From positions 434,001 to 498,000 of the forward strand of contig NZ_SJKA01000002.1 of NCBI RefSeq assembly GCF_004331435.1: a stretch of 64,000 nucleotides of DNA. Reading direction: 5' to 3'. Origin of the DNA: Kribbella sindirgiensis (GTDB taxonomy: Bacteria; Actinomycetota; Actinomycetes; Propionibacteriales; Kribbellaceae). The notes below the pieces were generated by a model. It did no database searches, was not told the DNA's origin, and saw nothing but the letters and a program-made list of their open reading frames with translations. The number at the start of each line of letters is the position of its first letter. Positions within the stretch are counted from its first letter, which is position 1. This document shows positions 54,513 through 63,235 of the stretch, piece after piece. The position numbers and the translations under genes were made by a program.

Positions 54513-56119
54513 GCACCACAGAACCCGCCACCGCCGGCGGGGCTGCACCAACCGACGGTGGTCCCAACTACCTGTCCCACAAGCAGATCCTGGTCGTCCT
54601 CGGTGGACTGATGGCGGGCATGTTCCTCGCCGCCCTCGACCAGAGCATCGTGGGTACGGCGCTGCCGCAGATCGTCAGCGAGTTCAACAGCCTCGACAAG
54701 CTGTCCTGGGTCGTCACGGCGTACCTGCTGACCTCGACCGCCTCCACCCCGCTGTGGGGCAAGATCTCCGACCTCTACGGCCGCCGCCCCCTGTTCATCG
54801 CGGCGATCCTCACCTTCCTGGGCGGCTCCGTGCTGGCCGCGCTGTCGCAGAACATCGAGATGCTGATCGGCTTCCGGGCCGTCCAGGGTCTGGGCGCCGG
54901 CGGCCTGATGTCGCTCGCGTTCGCCACCATCGGCGACGTGATCCCGCCGCGCGAGCGCGGTAAGTACATGGGGTACTTCGGTGCCGTCTTCGGCCTGTCC
55001 TCGGTGGCCGGCCCGCTGCTCGGCGGTCTGCTCACCGACGGTCCCGGCTGGCGCTGGATCTTCTGGATCAACCTGCCGATCGGCCTGGTTGCCCTGGGCA
55101 TCGTCGGCGCGGTCCTGAAGCTGCCGCACGTGAAGCGCTCGCACAAGATCGACTACCTCGGCGCCTCCACGGTCGCCGCCGCCGTCACCTCGCTGCTGCT
55201 GGCCGTCTCCTGGAGCGGCCCGACCAACGGCTGGGGCACCGCCACCACGATCGCGCTGCTGGTCGCGTCCGTCGTCCTGGCCGTCGCGTTCGTGCTGATC
55301 GAGCTGCGGGTGGCCGAGCCGATCATCCCGATGGACCTGTTCAAGGGCCGGATCTTCTCCGGGTACGCCGGGTTCGCGTTCCTGCTCGGCTTCGCGATGT
55401 TCGGTGCGCTGATCTTCCTGCCGCTGTACCTGCAGGCGGTCAAGGACATGTCCCCGACCCGCTCCGGGCTGGCGCTGCTGCCGATGATCGTCGGCATCTT
55501 CTCCGCCTCGATCCCGAGCGGTCAGCTGATGAGCAGGACCGGCCGGTACAAGATCTACCCGATCATCTCCGCGGTCATGGTCGGCGCCGCGATGGTGCTG
55601 CTGTCCACGCTGAGCATGAACACGCCGTACTGGCAGCTGGCGATCTACATGTTCGTGATGGGCGCCGGTCTGGGCCTGTCGATGCAGATCACCGTCACCG
55701 CGGCCCAGAACAGCGTGCCCCGGCAGCACATGGGCACCGCGACGTCGTCGATGACCTTCTTCCGCTCGATGGGCGGCGCGATCGGTACGGCGGTCTACGG
55801 CGCCGTACTGACCACGCGACTGAAGGACCACCTGACCGACATCGTCCCGAACGCGACGCAGGGCATGGTCGACGGACTGGCCAAGGCGGCCAACTCCGTG
55901 CAGGCCCTGCACGGGCTGAAGGAGCCGATGAAGGGCTGGGCGCTGCACGGTCTGGTCGACGCGATGGGCGACGTGTTCCTGGTCTCCCTGCCGTTCCTGG
56001 CGATCGCGCTGATTCTCGCGATCATCACGCCGGAGCAGCGGCTGGCCGGCCGCAACGACGGTCCGAAGGCCGAGGGCGAGGACTCGCTGGAGTCCTCCGC
56101 GGCCGCCGCGATGCACTGA
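54509..56119 (+). CDS. DHA2-family MFS drug transporter
   Basis: The 536-residue permease has fourteen helices and DHA2 motifs (AALDQSIVGTALPQIV in helix 1, GKISDLYGRRPLF motif A, GLSSVAGPLLGGLLTDGPGWRWIF motif C). It is translationally coupled to its MarR regulator. It is a distant paralogue of the pump at 40215-41708, which is instead divergent from its MarR. The C-terminus is acidic and cytosolic. Confidence 0.9.
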   Translation: MSTTEPATAGGAAPTDGGPNYLSHKQILVVLGGLMAGMFLAALDQSIVGTALPQIVSEFNSLDKLSWVVTAYLLTSTASTPLWGKISDLYGRRPLFIAAILTFLGGSVLAALSQNIEMLIGFRAVQGLGAGGLMSLAFATIGDVIPPRERGKYMGYFGAVFGLSSVAGPLLGGLLTDGPGWRWIFWINLPIGLVALGIVGAVLKLPHVKRSHKIDYLGASTVAAAVTSLLLAVSWSGPTNGWGTATTIALLVASVVLAVAFVLIELRVAEPIIPMDLFKGRIFSGYAGFAFLLGFAMFGALIFLPLYLQAVKDMSPTRSGLALLPMIVGIFSASIPSGQLMSRTGRYKIYPIISAVMVGAAMVLLSTLSMNTPYWQLAIYMFVMGAGLGLSMQITVTAAQNSVPRQHMGTATSSMTFFRSMGGAIGTAVYGAVLTTRLKDHLTDIVPNATQGMVDGLAKAANSVQALHGLKEPMKGWALHGLVDAMGDVFLVSLPFLAIALILAIITPEQRLAGRNDGPKAEGEDSLESSAAAAMH

Positions 56120-56161
56120 CCACGATGCAGAACTGAGACCGAACTTCGGTTGACCTGCCCG

Positions 56162-56195
56162 ACAGCCGCCCTGGGAAGCTTCCCAGGGCGGCTGT
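56162..56195 (+). terminator. Terminator after the MFS gene (34-bp perfect palindrome)
   Basis: ACAGCCGCCCTGGGAAG (56162-56178) is followed directly by its exact complement (56179-56195), then TCTCGTGCTGT. It ends the marR-MFS operon. Confidence 0.8.
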
Positions 56196-56284
56196 TCTCG
56201 TGCTGTCCACGAGCAGGACGTCCGCCTGACCCCTCCGGGGACTTAGTTTCGACATGTACCGCGACGACAGGGACTGCTGCACGG

Positions 56285-56878
56285 ATGAAGACACTTGACC
56301 GGCCGCTGGACGACGACGACCGCGCGATGGCCGACATCGCGGAGGTCCGCGACTGGCGGCGCCTGGCCGGCCCGCAGGCCGGCGAGACCGGGCCGGTCCC
56401 GGTTCGCCGGCTGATCCGGCGCGTGAAGTCCGGGACGAACTGGAAGCCGTGGCCGATCAACCGCCGGACCGTGATCGACGACCAGCTCGACGGCTGGGGC
56501 TTCCTGACCCGCCGCAACACCGAGCTCGCCGTGTACGACGACCAGGTGCTGCCGCACAGCCCGTTCAGCGGCTGGGTCGCGTTCGCGATCGAGCCCGCGG
56601 ACGTCGAGGAGGCGGCCGCCGGGCTCGACGAGCACTGGCCCGCGAAATTCGACCTCGCCTGCCGGCACTGGGGACAGCCTTCGTACGTCGGAATCGAGAG
56701 CAAGACCGGTTTCGAGGACGACTGGTCGCCCGGCGCCGGCATCGACCGCCGCCACCTGGCGGTCTGGACGCCCCCCGGCGCCGAGATCCACCTGTACAGC
56801 AACAAGCCGACAGCGAGACCGCTGTCGGTGTCGGTCGGAATCAACTACACCGTCTACCTCAACGAGGAGGGGACATGA
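56285..56878 (+). CDS. MKTLDRPLD-family protein, copy A
   Basis: The 197-residue acidic protein has no signal peptide or membrane helix. It shares with copies B (57234) and C (63236) an N-terminal MKT[LQ]DRPLD, W.PWP near residue 55, WGF.T.R near 70, GLD.HWP near 117, W.PGAG...RHLA.W near 147-160 and VG.NY..Y near the end. I recognise no known domain. It is the most divergent copy. Its stop overlaps the start of a small partner gene (ATGA), so the two are co-translated. Confidence 0.72.
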   Translation: MKTLDRPLDDDDRAMADIAEVRDWRRLAGPQAGETGPVPVRRLIRRVKSGTNWKPWPINRRTVIDDQLDGWGFLTRRNTELAVYDDQVLPHSPFSGWVAFAIEPADVEEAAAGLDEHWPAKFDLACRHWGQPSYVGIESKTGFEDDWSPGAGIDRRHLAVWTPPGAEIHLYSNKPTARPLSVSVGINYTVYLNEEGT

Positions 56879-57195
56879 GGACAGCAGAGAACCGGGCCCG
56901 CGAAGGTCAGCGGGACACCATGTTCACGAACGCTCCGGATCCGGCGCCCAAGGGACCCGTGCACAGCAGTGTCTCGGAGGCGTCGCTCACCGGACTCAAG
57001 CACGACCGCCTCGCGGCCGCGGCCGGGCGAGCAACTCTGTCCCCGGACCTGGCCAAGATCGCCGATGTGGCACGGACTCCGCCACTGGCCCCGGGCCAGG
57101 CGCGCATCGACGACACTTCCGGCGTACGCAACGAAACCAGCCGGTTCGAGCTCGGCAAAGGCACCGGCAAGGGCAACAGCACGCCCGAACGCTAG
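56875..57195 (+). CDS. Small hypothetical protein coupled to copy A
   Basis: The 106-residue protein is probably disordered: rich in Ala, Arg, Gly, Pro, Ser and Thr, without Cys or hydrophobic helices. ATG 56875 overlaps the copy A stop; GAGGAGGGG just upstream is a strong ribosome binding site. No family is recognised. It occupies the partner position that the helical repeat protein fills after copy B. Confidence 0.6.
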   Translation: MRTAENRAREGQRDTMFTNAPDPAPKGPVHSSVSEASLTGLKHDRLAAAAGRATLSPDLAKIADVARTPPLAPGQARIDDTSGVRNETSRFELGKGTGKGNSTPER

Positions 57196-57233
57196 ACCAG
57201 AACACCTGAACGACGGAAGGAACAAGCCCGGAA

Positions 57234-57815
57234 ATGAAAACCCTGGACAGGCCACTCGACCAGGACGAGGCGGCGTTCGCCGACTTCGCCGAGATCACCG
57301 ACTGGCATGCCATCGCGGGCCCCAACAACGACGCCAGCGGACCGGACGTCGTCCGGGCGATCGTGCAGCGCGTCACCGCCGCAACCGACTGGAAGCCGTG
57401 GCCACTCGCCCCCGGCGAGAAGATCGACCGGGCGGTCGCCTCCTGGGGTTTCACCACCAAACGCGGCAGCACGATCATCGTGTTCCCCGGCATGGCGTTC
57501 GCCGATGCCCCGGACAGTGGATGGTGCGCGTACCAGCTCGGCCCGGACGACACCGCGGAGGCCGAGGCCGGGCTCGACGCCCACTGGCCGGACCACGTGG
57601 CGCTGGCCCGTAAGTACTTCGGCGAGCCGGTCTACGTGAGCGACGACAGCAACCCGAACTTCCTCGACGAGTGGGGACCGGGAGCGGGGGCCGACAAGCG
57701 CCACCTGGCCACCTGGCCCCTGAACGGCGCTCACCTCCGGCTGTTCACCACCAAGCCGAGCCGGGACCCACTGACCGCAGCGGTCGGTGTCAACTACGCG
57801 ATCTACATCGACTAG
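57234..57815 (+). CDS. MKTLDRPLD-family protein, copy B
   Basis: The 193-residue acidic protein is collinear with copy C over its whole length (WGFTT, PDSGW, GPDD, GLDAHWPDH, DEW.PGAG, TKPS.DPLT, VGVNYA.YID). GGAAGGA precedes the ATG. It lies 38 bp after the small protein and 8 bp before the helical repeat protein, forming a four-gene unit from 56285 to 58993. Function unknown. Confidence 0.74.
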   Translation: MKTLDRPLDQDEAAFADFAEITDWHAIAGPNNDASGPDVVRAIVQRVTAATDWKPWPLAPGEKIDRAVASWGFTTKRGSTIIVFPGMAFADAPDSGWCAYQLGPDDTAEAEAGLDAHWPDHVALARKYFGEPVYVSDDSNPNFLDEWGPGAGADKRHLATWPLNGAHLRLFTTKPSRDPLTAAVGVNYAIYID

Positions 57816-57823
57816 GAGACACG

Positions 57824-58993
57824 ATGACGACACCATCAGAAGGCCCGGGCGCGTGGCAGCAGGGCAGCTTCACCGGATCCGTTGACTGGCTGCGCAACCT
57901 GTCGCAGCAGGAGCAGCAGAACCTGCAGGCATTCGTCGGGATGACGCCGCAGCAGCGCGAGACCGCGATGAACTTCGTGAACCTCGACGACCGCCAGCAG
58001 GCGAACCTGATGCGGGCGGCGAACTCCGACCCCTTGCGGGACCGGGTGAACAACGCGATCCAGGGTGCGGTCGCCCGGGTCCACCTGGCCTACGACAACA
58101 CCCGCGAGCGGATCAGCGACATGGCCACGTCCCTGGCCTCGCAGGCCCGGGACTACCGCGACGTCGCAGTCCAGGGCGCGCGCGACGCCCGGGACACCGT
58201 CGTCCAGGGTGCGCGCGATGCCCGCGACACCGTCGTCCAGGGAGCACGCGACACCCGCGACACCGTCGTCCAGGGAGCCCGGGACACCCGCGACACGGTG
58301 GTGCAGGGCGCACGCAACGTCGCCGACCGGGCGACCGAGCTCGGCCAGCAGGCCGTCGGTGCGTACGAGACCGGCCGGGACCGGGTCGTGGACGCGGCCC
58401 AGCGCGGGCAGGTCCGGCTCGACCAGGCCTGGCAAGCGGGAGCTGACCGCGTCGGCGAAATGCGGGATACGGCTGTCGCAGGTGCCCGGGGCGCGCGGGA
58501 CGCCGTGGTGCAGGGCGCGCGTGACACCCGCGACGCCGTCGTCGGCGCCGGCCGGAACGCCGTGGCCGCCGGCCGGGACGCGGTCGGGCGCGCGGGCCGC
58601 TGGTTCGAGGGCAAGTTCAACGGGACGATGCTCAAGGCCGAGAGCGCGCTCGCGAACTACAACGCCGGCCGGAACAACCCGGACCTGCAGGCGGACATGA
58701 AGCAGATCATGCCCGACAAGAGCCGGCTCGAGATGATCCAGCAGGTGAGCGAGAACCTGCACAGTGCGAACGGACCGGTCACGGCAGCGGAGAACGAGGC
58801 CATCCAGGCCCTCGCGCAGGAGTCCCAGACCAGGCTCGAAACTCAGACCGCGATGCGGGCCGGCCTGACCGGCGTCGCGCCGGCAGGCGGGCCCGCGCAG
58901 CCTCAGGGTGTGACGGGCGAGCAGTCCGGAGAGCAGGGTGCCCAGCCCAAGGTCAACATCACGAAGCCCAAGGGCAACAACATCCAGATCTGA
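57824..58993 (+). CDS. Helical protein with 11-residue (hendecad) repeats
   Basis: The 389-residue protein has a Gln-rich helical N-terminus (about residues 18-100; WLRNLSQQEQQNLQAFVGM, MTPQQRETAMNF), then about five units of RDTVVQGARD[AT] (112-166), a middle region, a second repeat block (about 207-250), and a C-terminal helical part ending in a basic Asn/Lys tail. Eleven-residue repeats of this kind form extended amphipathic helices as in LEA or apolipoprotein-like proteins. No signal peptide. It directly follows copy B. Role unknown; membrane or protein surface binding is plausible. Confidence 0.75.
   Translation: MTTPSEGPGAWQQGSFTGSVDWLRNLSQQEQQNLQAFVGMTPQQRETAMNFVNLDDRQQANLMRAANSDPLRDRVNNAIQGAVARVHLAYDNTRERISDMATSLASQARDYRDVAVQGARDARDTVVQGARDARDTVVQGARDTRDTVVQGARDTRDTVVQGARNVADRATELGQQAVGAYETGRDRVVDAAQRGQVRLDQAWQAGADRVGEMRDTAVAGARGARDAVVQGARDTRDAVVGAGRNAVAAGRDAVGRAGRWFEGKFNGTMLKAESALANYNAGRNNPDLQADMKQIMPDKSRLEMIQQVSENLHSANGPVTAAENEAIQALAQESQTRLETQTAMRAGLTGVAPAGGPAQPQGVTGEQSGEQGAQPKVNITKPKGNNIQI
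58158..58321 (+). repeat. 33-bp tandem repeats coding for 11-residue units
   Basis: About five 33-bp units (GACACCGTCGTCCAGGG core) run in tandem inside the helical protein gene. Adjacent units differ mostly at third positions, suggesting expansion by slippage followed by drift. Confidence 0.8.
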
Positions 58994-59008
58994 AGCACCG
59001 ATCCATCG

Positions 59009-59044
59009 AAGACGCCGCCGGCCTCAGGGCCGGCGGCGTCTTTT
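59009..59044. terminator. Strong bidirectional terminator
   Basis: GACGCCGCCGGCC (59011-59023) pairs with GGCCGGCGGCGTC (59028-59040), extended by AA/TT, loop TCAG, then TTTT on the plus strand. It separates the helical protein gene from the convergent permease gene. Confidence 0.9.
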
Positions 59045-59047
59045 CGT

Positions 59048-60304
59048 TCAGTCTTCGGTGGTTGCTGGGTGGGCCCGGCGTCTGGGCAGGGGTCTGGGTG
59101 GTTCGGGGTCTACGTCGTGGCCGGCCAGGTGGTTGACGATGGCGTTCAGTACGGCGGCGGTTGGCACTGCTACCAGGGCGCCTACGATGCCGGCGACCAC
59201 CACGCCGGTGGCGATCGAGAGGATGATCGCGAGCGGGTGCACGCGGACCGCGCGGCCGAGCAGGAACGGCTGCAGCACGTGCGACTCCAGCTGCTGTACG
59301 CCGATCACCACGGCCAGCATGATGATCGCGATCACGGGGCCCTTGGCAACCAATGCGACGAGGACCGCGACCGCGCCGCTGAGCAGCGCGCCGACGACCG
59401 GGATGAACGCGCCGACGAAGACCAGGATGCCGATCGCGCTCACCAGCGGCAGGCCGAGGATCGCGGCGCCGAGCGAGATACCGATCGCGTCGACCGCGGC
59501 CACGACCACCGTGGCGCGGACGAACGCGGTCAGTGAGACCCACGCCTTCCGGCCCGACGAGTCGGCCTTGTCGCGGGCCCGGCGCGGGAACAGCCGGATC
59601 AGCCACGACCAGATCTGCTCGCCCTGGTACAGGAAGAAGAACAGGCAGAACAGCGCGATGAACAGCCCGGCCACCGCGTGGGTCGCCGTCGTACCGACCG
59701 CCGCGGCCTGCTGGCCGAGGGCGCCGCCGGACGTGATCTGATCCTGCAACTGCTTGAACAGGTTGGTGATGTCCGCGTCGGTCAGGCCGAAGTTGATCCG
59801 GGCCAGGTCGCGCAGCTTCTGCACCCCCTCACCGACCTGGTCGGACAGGTCCTCGAACTGTCCGGCGATCTGCGTCCCGACCAGGGTCAGCAGGCCGGCG
59901 ATCACCACGATCGTCGCGATGACGGTGATCCCTGCCGCGGGACCGCGCGGCAGGCGGAGCTTCTGCAGGCCCGTGGTGACGGGAATCAGCAGAGCGGTGA
60001 GGAGTACGCCGACGGTCACCGGTACGACGACCTCGGACAGGTACCGCATGCCGTAGCCGATCACGCCGACGGCCGCGACGATCACCAGGAACCGCCAGGC
60101 CCACGCGCTGGCGATCTCCATCCCCGGCGTCACGCCCCGGTCCGCCTTCGCCGTGCGCGGTGCCGGCTCCTCGACCGACGGCTCGACCGACGGCTCGACC
60201 GCCGCCTCGGCAACCGACTCGCTGGACGACTCCAGTACCTCGTTGTCCGCAACCGGGCTCTGCTGGTCGTGCTGTCCGGTCTCGTCCCGCCCCGACTCGC
60301 TCAT
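59048..60304 (-). CDS. AI-2E family transporter (permease)
   Basis: The 418-residue membrane protein has about eight helices and the AI-2E/UPF0118 motifs (AAVDAIGISLGAAILGLPLVSAIGILVFVGAFIPVVGA and QQLESHVLQPFLLGRAVRVHPL in outline). The N-terminus is a long acidic cytosolic extension with a repeated VEPSVE. The family includes Na+/H+ antiporters and exporters; an AI-2 role is only nominal. GGAGG precedes ATG 60304. Confidence 0.87.
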   Translation of the reverse strand: MSESGRDETGQHDQQSPVADNEVLESSSESVAEAAVEPSVEPSVEEPAPRTAKADRGVTPGMEIASAWAWRFLVIVAAVGVIGYGMRYLSEVVVPVTVGVLLTALLIPVTTGLQKLRLPRGPAAGITVIATIVVIAGLLTLVGTQIAGQFEDLSDQVGEGVQKLRDLARINFGLTDADITNLFKQLQDQITSGGALGQQAAAVGTTATHAVAGLFIALFCLFFFLYQGEQIWSWLIRLFPRRARDKADSSGRKAWVSLTAFVRATVVVAAVDAIGISLGAAILGLPLVSAIGILVFVGAFIPVVGALLSGAVAVLVALVAKGPVIAIIMLAVVIGVQQLESHVLQPFLLGRAVRVHPLAIILSIATGVVVAGIVGALVAVPTAAVLNAIVNHLAGHDVDPEPPRPLPRRRAHPATTED

Positions 60305-60335
60305 CCCACCTCCGCAAGCTGATGTGGTGATGACA

Positions 60336-61706
60336 CTAGTGCCCGGTCGGGCCCGTTCCATGAATGTGAGTGGCCAGGCCCTCGGCGGCCTTCGGGTCGT
60401 CGTCCGCGAGCAGACCGACCGCGGCGAGCACGTAGTCCGCGTCGACGCACACCTCGGCGTGCTGCGGGACCAGCCAGCCCTCCTCCTGCGCGTTGGTCCC
60501 GATCGCACCGAGGATCCGGGCCGCGACCTCCGGCGGGTTGTGCCGCAGCACTCCCCCGGATCCGACCAGCAGATCGACCTCGCGCAGATCCTTCCCGGAG
60601 CGCTCGATCACCCGGCCGCCAGGCCCGAACACGATCCGCTGCCGTCCCGCGTGCCGGCGCAGCGCGACCGTCGCGGCGACACTCGCCAGCGTCTCGTCGT
60701 ACGACGCCTCACGTCCGCTGTCCGGAAGGTACGACGGGTCGGCACGCCGGCGTTCGGCCGCGGCGTGCACCTCGTCCACGTCCGCGATCAACCCCGCCTC
60801 GGTGCCGGCCGCGACGACGGGGACGGCGCTCCAGCGCATTCCGAGATCGCCTTCGACGGTCCGGGTCACGGGATGCGGCGCGACCACCTCGCGTCCGAGG
60901 TTCGCGTCCTCCGGGTCGAGCTCGATCACCGAGTGCACGTCGGTGGTGGCCCCGCCGATGTCCACGACCGCCACGTCACCGTGCAGCGCGGCGAGTACCT
61001 CGACACCCCGCAGTACGACGTCCGGCGTCGCGGCGCGGACCATCCGTGCGAAGGACGGGTCCCGCGACAGGTTCTTCCCGCCGATCACGTGCTCCAGGAA
61101 CATCTCCCGGATCGCGGCCCGGGCGCTGTCCGGTGCGAACACACCGATCTCCGGTACGACGTTTTCCGCCAGAACATGCGGTACATCCGCCGCGGCCAGT
61201 GTTTCCGTGATTTCCGCCTGCGCATCGATGTTGCCCGCGACAACGACCGGTGTCCGCCACCGGTACTTCGCCAGCGTCTCGGCGGCCTTGAGCAGTACGG
61301 CCGCGTTGCCGCCGTCGGTACCGCCGAGCAGCAGCACGACGTCCGGGCGATCCTTGCGCAGCGCCTTCTGGCTCGTCGCGGTCAGCCCACCGCTGACGAC
61401 CGCCACGACGCGCCCGCCGCTGGACAGCGCCACCCGCTTCCCCGCCTCCGCGGTCACGAGCTCCTCGTTGCCCACGACACCGATCCGCAGCCCGCCGCCG
61501 GCACTCGAACACGCCAGCACCTCGGCGTTCCGGACACCCCGGTCGGCCGCCTCGAGTACGGCGCGACAGGCCTGCCACCCGTCCATGACGTCGGTGTCGA
61601 TCGTCGTACGGTGCTCGGCCCGGGCGACAAGCTCACCCGAGCCGGAATCCACCGCAACCGCCTTCGTAAACGTCGACCCGAAGTCAACAGCGACCACCAG
61701 GCTCAC
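60336..61706 (-). CDS. MutL/GlmL-family ATPase (glutamate mutase accessory type)
   Basis: The 456-residue ASKHA-fold protein has the phosphate-1 motif VAVDFGSTFTKAVAVD, VVDIGGATTDVHSV (phosphate 2) and a C-terminal LLVGSGGVL (adenosine). It matches MutL/GlmL proteins that accompany B12-dependent glutamate mutase, but no mutase subunit is nearby. GTG 61706 is best by ribosome binding site; GTG 61712 and ATG 61724 are possible. Probably in one transcript with the AI-2E permease (31-bp gap). Confidence 0.8.
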   Translation of the reverse strand: MSLVVAVDFGSTFTKAVAVDSGSGELVARAEHRTTIDTDVMDGWQACRAVLEAADRGVRNAEVLACSSAGGGLRIGVVGNEELVTAEAGKRVALSSGGRVVAVVSGGLTATSQKALRKDRPDVVLLLGGTDGGNAAVLLKAAETLAKYRWRTPVVVAGNIDAQAEITETLAAADVPHVLAENVVPEIGVFAPDSARAAIREMFLEHVIGGKNLSRDPSFARMVRAATPDVVLRGVEVLAALHGDVAVVDIGGATTDVHSVIELDPEDANLGREVVAPHPVTRTVEGDLGMRWSAVPVVAAGTEAGLIADVDEVHAAAERRRADPSYLPDSGREASYDETLASVAATVALRRHAGRQRIVFGPGGRVIERSGKDLREVDLLVGSGGVLRHNPPEVAARILGAIGTNAQEEGWLVPQHAEVCVDADYVLAAVGLLADDDPKAAEGLATHIHGTGPTGH

Positions 61707-61754
61707 ACTCACCCACCTCTCCATCGCAGCCACCCACCGAAGGACCCACCCACG

Positions 61755-61872
61755 CGCCCATTTGCTGGGCTGACCCAGCAAATTGCTGGGTCAGCCAGCC
61801 AAGTTGGGGGTTCCCCACCGCCATTCAGGGTCACGAACCCCGCATTTGGCTGGCTGACCCACGAAATGGGCG
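61755..61872. repeat. Nested inverted-repeat structure between metB and the MutL-like gene
   Basis: Outer arms CGCCCATTT (61755-61763) and AAATGGGCG (61864-61872) enclose two hairpins: TTGCTGGG-CTGA-CCCAGCAA (61762-61781) and a perfect 16-bp pair TGGGTCAGCCAGCCAA (61787-61802) with 61846-61861. It lies just after the metB stop and may terminate metB or be a small palindromic repeat element. Confidence 0.7.
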
Positions 61873-61887
61873 GGGGTGGGGCGAGGG

Positions 61888-63042
61888 TTAGGAGAGGGCG
61901 CGATCGAGGTCGAGGAGGAGGTCGTCGATCGTCTCGATGCCGACGCTCAGGCGGATCAGGTCCGCCGGGACCTCGAGCGGGGTGCCGGCGACCGAGGCGT
62001 GGGTCATCTTGCCGGGGTGCTCGATCAGGGACTCGACGCCGCCGAGGGACTCCCCGAGGGTGAAGACCTCGGCCTTGTTGCAGATGTCCAGCGCCTGCGC
62101 CTCGCCGCCGGTGACGCGGAAGCTGACGATCCCGCCGAACCGCTTCATCTGCTTGGCGGCGGTCTCGTGGCCCGGGTGCCCGTCGACGCCCGGGTACAGC
62201 ACCTGGCTGACCGACTGGTGCCGCTGCAGGAACTCGACGACCTTCTCGGCGTTGTCGCTGTGCCGGTCCATCCGGACGCCGAGCGTCTTGATGCCGCGCA
62301 GCACCAGCCAGGAGTCGAACGGCCCGGCGACGGCGCCGATCGCGTTCTGATGGAAGGCGATCTTCTCCGCCAGCTCGGCGTCCCGCACGATCAGCGCACC
62401 GCCGACCACGTCGGAGTGCCCACCCATGTACTTCGTCGTCGAGTGCACGACCACGTCCGCGCCCAGCTCCAGCGGCTGCTGCAGGTACGGCGAGGCGAAC
62501 GTGTTGTCGACCACCAGCAGGGCGCCGGCGTCGTGCGCGATCTGGGCGACGATGGCGATGTCCGCGACGTTCAGCAGCGGGTTGGTCGGGGTCTCGAGCC
62601 AGACGACCTTCGTCCGTCCCGGCTGGATCGCGGCCCGGATCGCCTCCGGGTGCGTGACCGCGGCCGGCGTCATCTCGACGCCCCAGGTGCCGAGAACGCG
62701 GGCGAACAGGCGGAACGTGCCGCCGTACGCGTCGTCGGGGAACACCACATGGTCACCCGGCACGCACAGTGAGCGGATCAGGGTGTCCTCGGCGGCGAGA
62801 CCGCTGGCGAACGCGAACCCGCGGTTGCCCGCCTCGATCGCGGCCAGACACTCCTCCAGCGCCGTCCGGGTCGGGTTCGCCGACCGGGAGTACTCGTAGC
62901 CGTTGCGCAGCCCGCCGACGCCGTCCTGCTTGTAGGTGCTGGTCGCGTAGATCGGCGGGACCACCGAACCGGTGGTCGGGTCAGGCTCGTTCCCGGCGTG
63001 GATGGCGAGCGTCTCGAAGCCGTAGCGGTGTTCCGTGTTCAC
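61888..63042 (-). CDS. metB: Cystathionine gamma-synthase
   Basis: The 384-residue PLP enzyme of the Cys/Met metabolism family joins an O-acyl-homoserine and cysteine to make cystathionine. The PLP lysine is in HSTTKYMGGHSDVVGG, with YSRSANPTR at the N-terminal substrate site and ETPTNPLL. Lyase and gamma-synthase are hard to tell apart by sequence; the position next to greA-mca matches M. tuberculosis metB (Rv1079). GTG 63042 is chosen by homology; no clear ribosome binding site. Confidence 0.9.
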   Translation of the reverse strand: MNTEHRYGFETLAIHAGNEPDPTTGSVVPPIYATSTYKQDGVGGLRNGYEYSRSANPTRTALEECLAAIEAGNRGFAFASGLAAEDTLIRSLCVPGDHVVFPDDAYGGTFRLFARVLGTWGVEMTPAAVTHPEAIRAAIQPGRTKVVWLETPTNPLLNVADIAIVAQIAHDAGALLVVDNTFASPYLQQPLELGADVVVHSTTKYMGGHSDVVGGALIVRDAELAEKIAFHQNAIGAVAGPFDSWLVLRGIKTLGVRMDRHSDNAEKVVEFLQRHQSVSQVLYPGVDGHPGHETAAKQMKRFGGIVSFRVTGGEAQALDICNKAEVFTLGESLGGVESLIEHPGKMTHASVAGTPLEVPADLIRLSVGIETIDDLLLDLDRALS

Positions 63043-63235
63043 CGGACCAGCGTACGGCCTGGTCTGATCGGGTCCCGCACGACGTCCGGCGCTGAGACGA
63101 TCCGGCGGATCCTGGTTGTCCACAGCTGCGTCGTACTCGCTGGCGAATGACCCATAGGGCCGCCTACGGTTGCGCACAGAGGGTCATCTGGAGGTTTGCG
63201 GTCATGGACCGGGCAAGGAAGGACGACGGCGCCGG

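Noticed and set aside
58158..58321. CRISPR array
   Set aside because: The 33-bp units are contiguous coding repeats without spacers.
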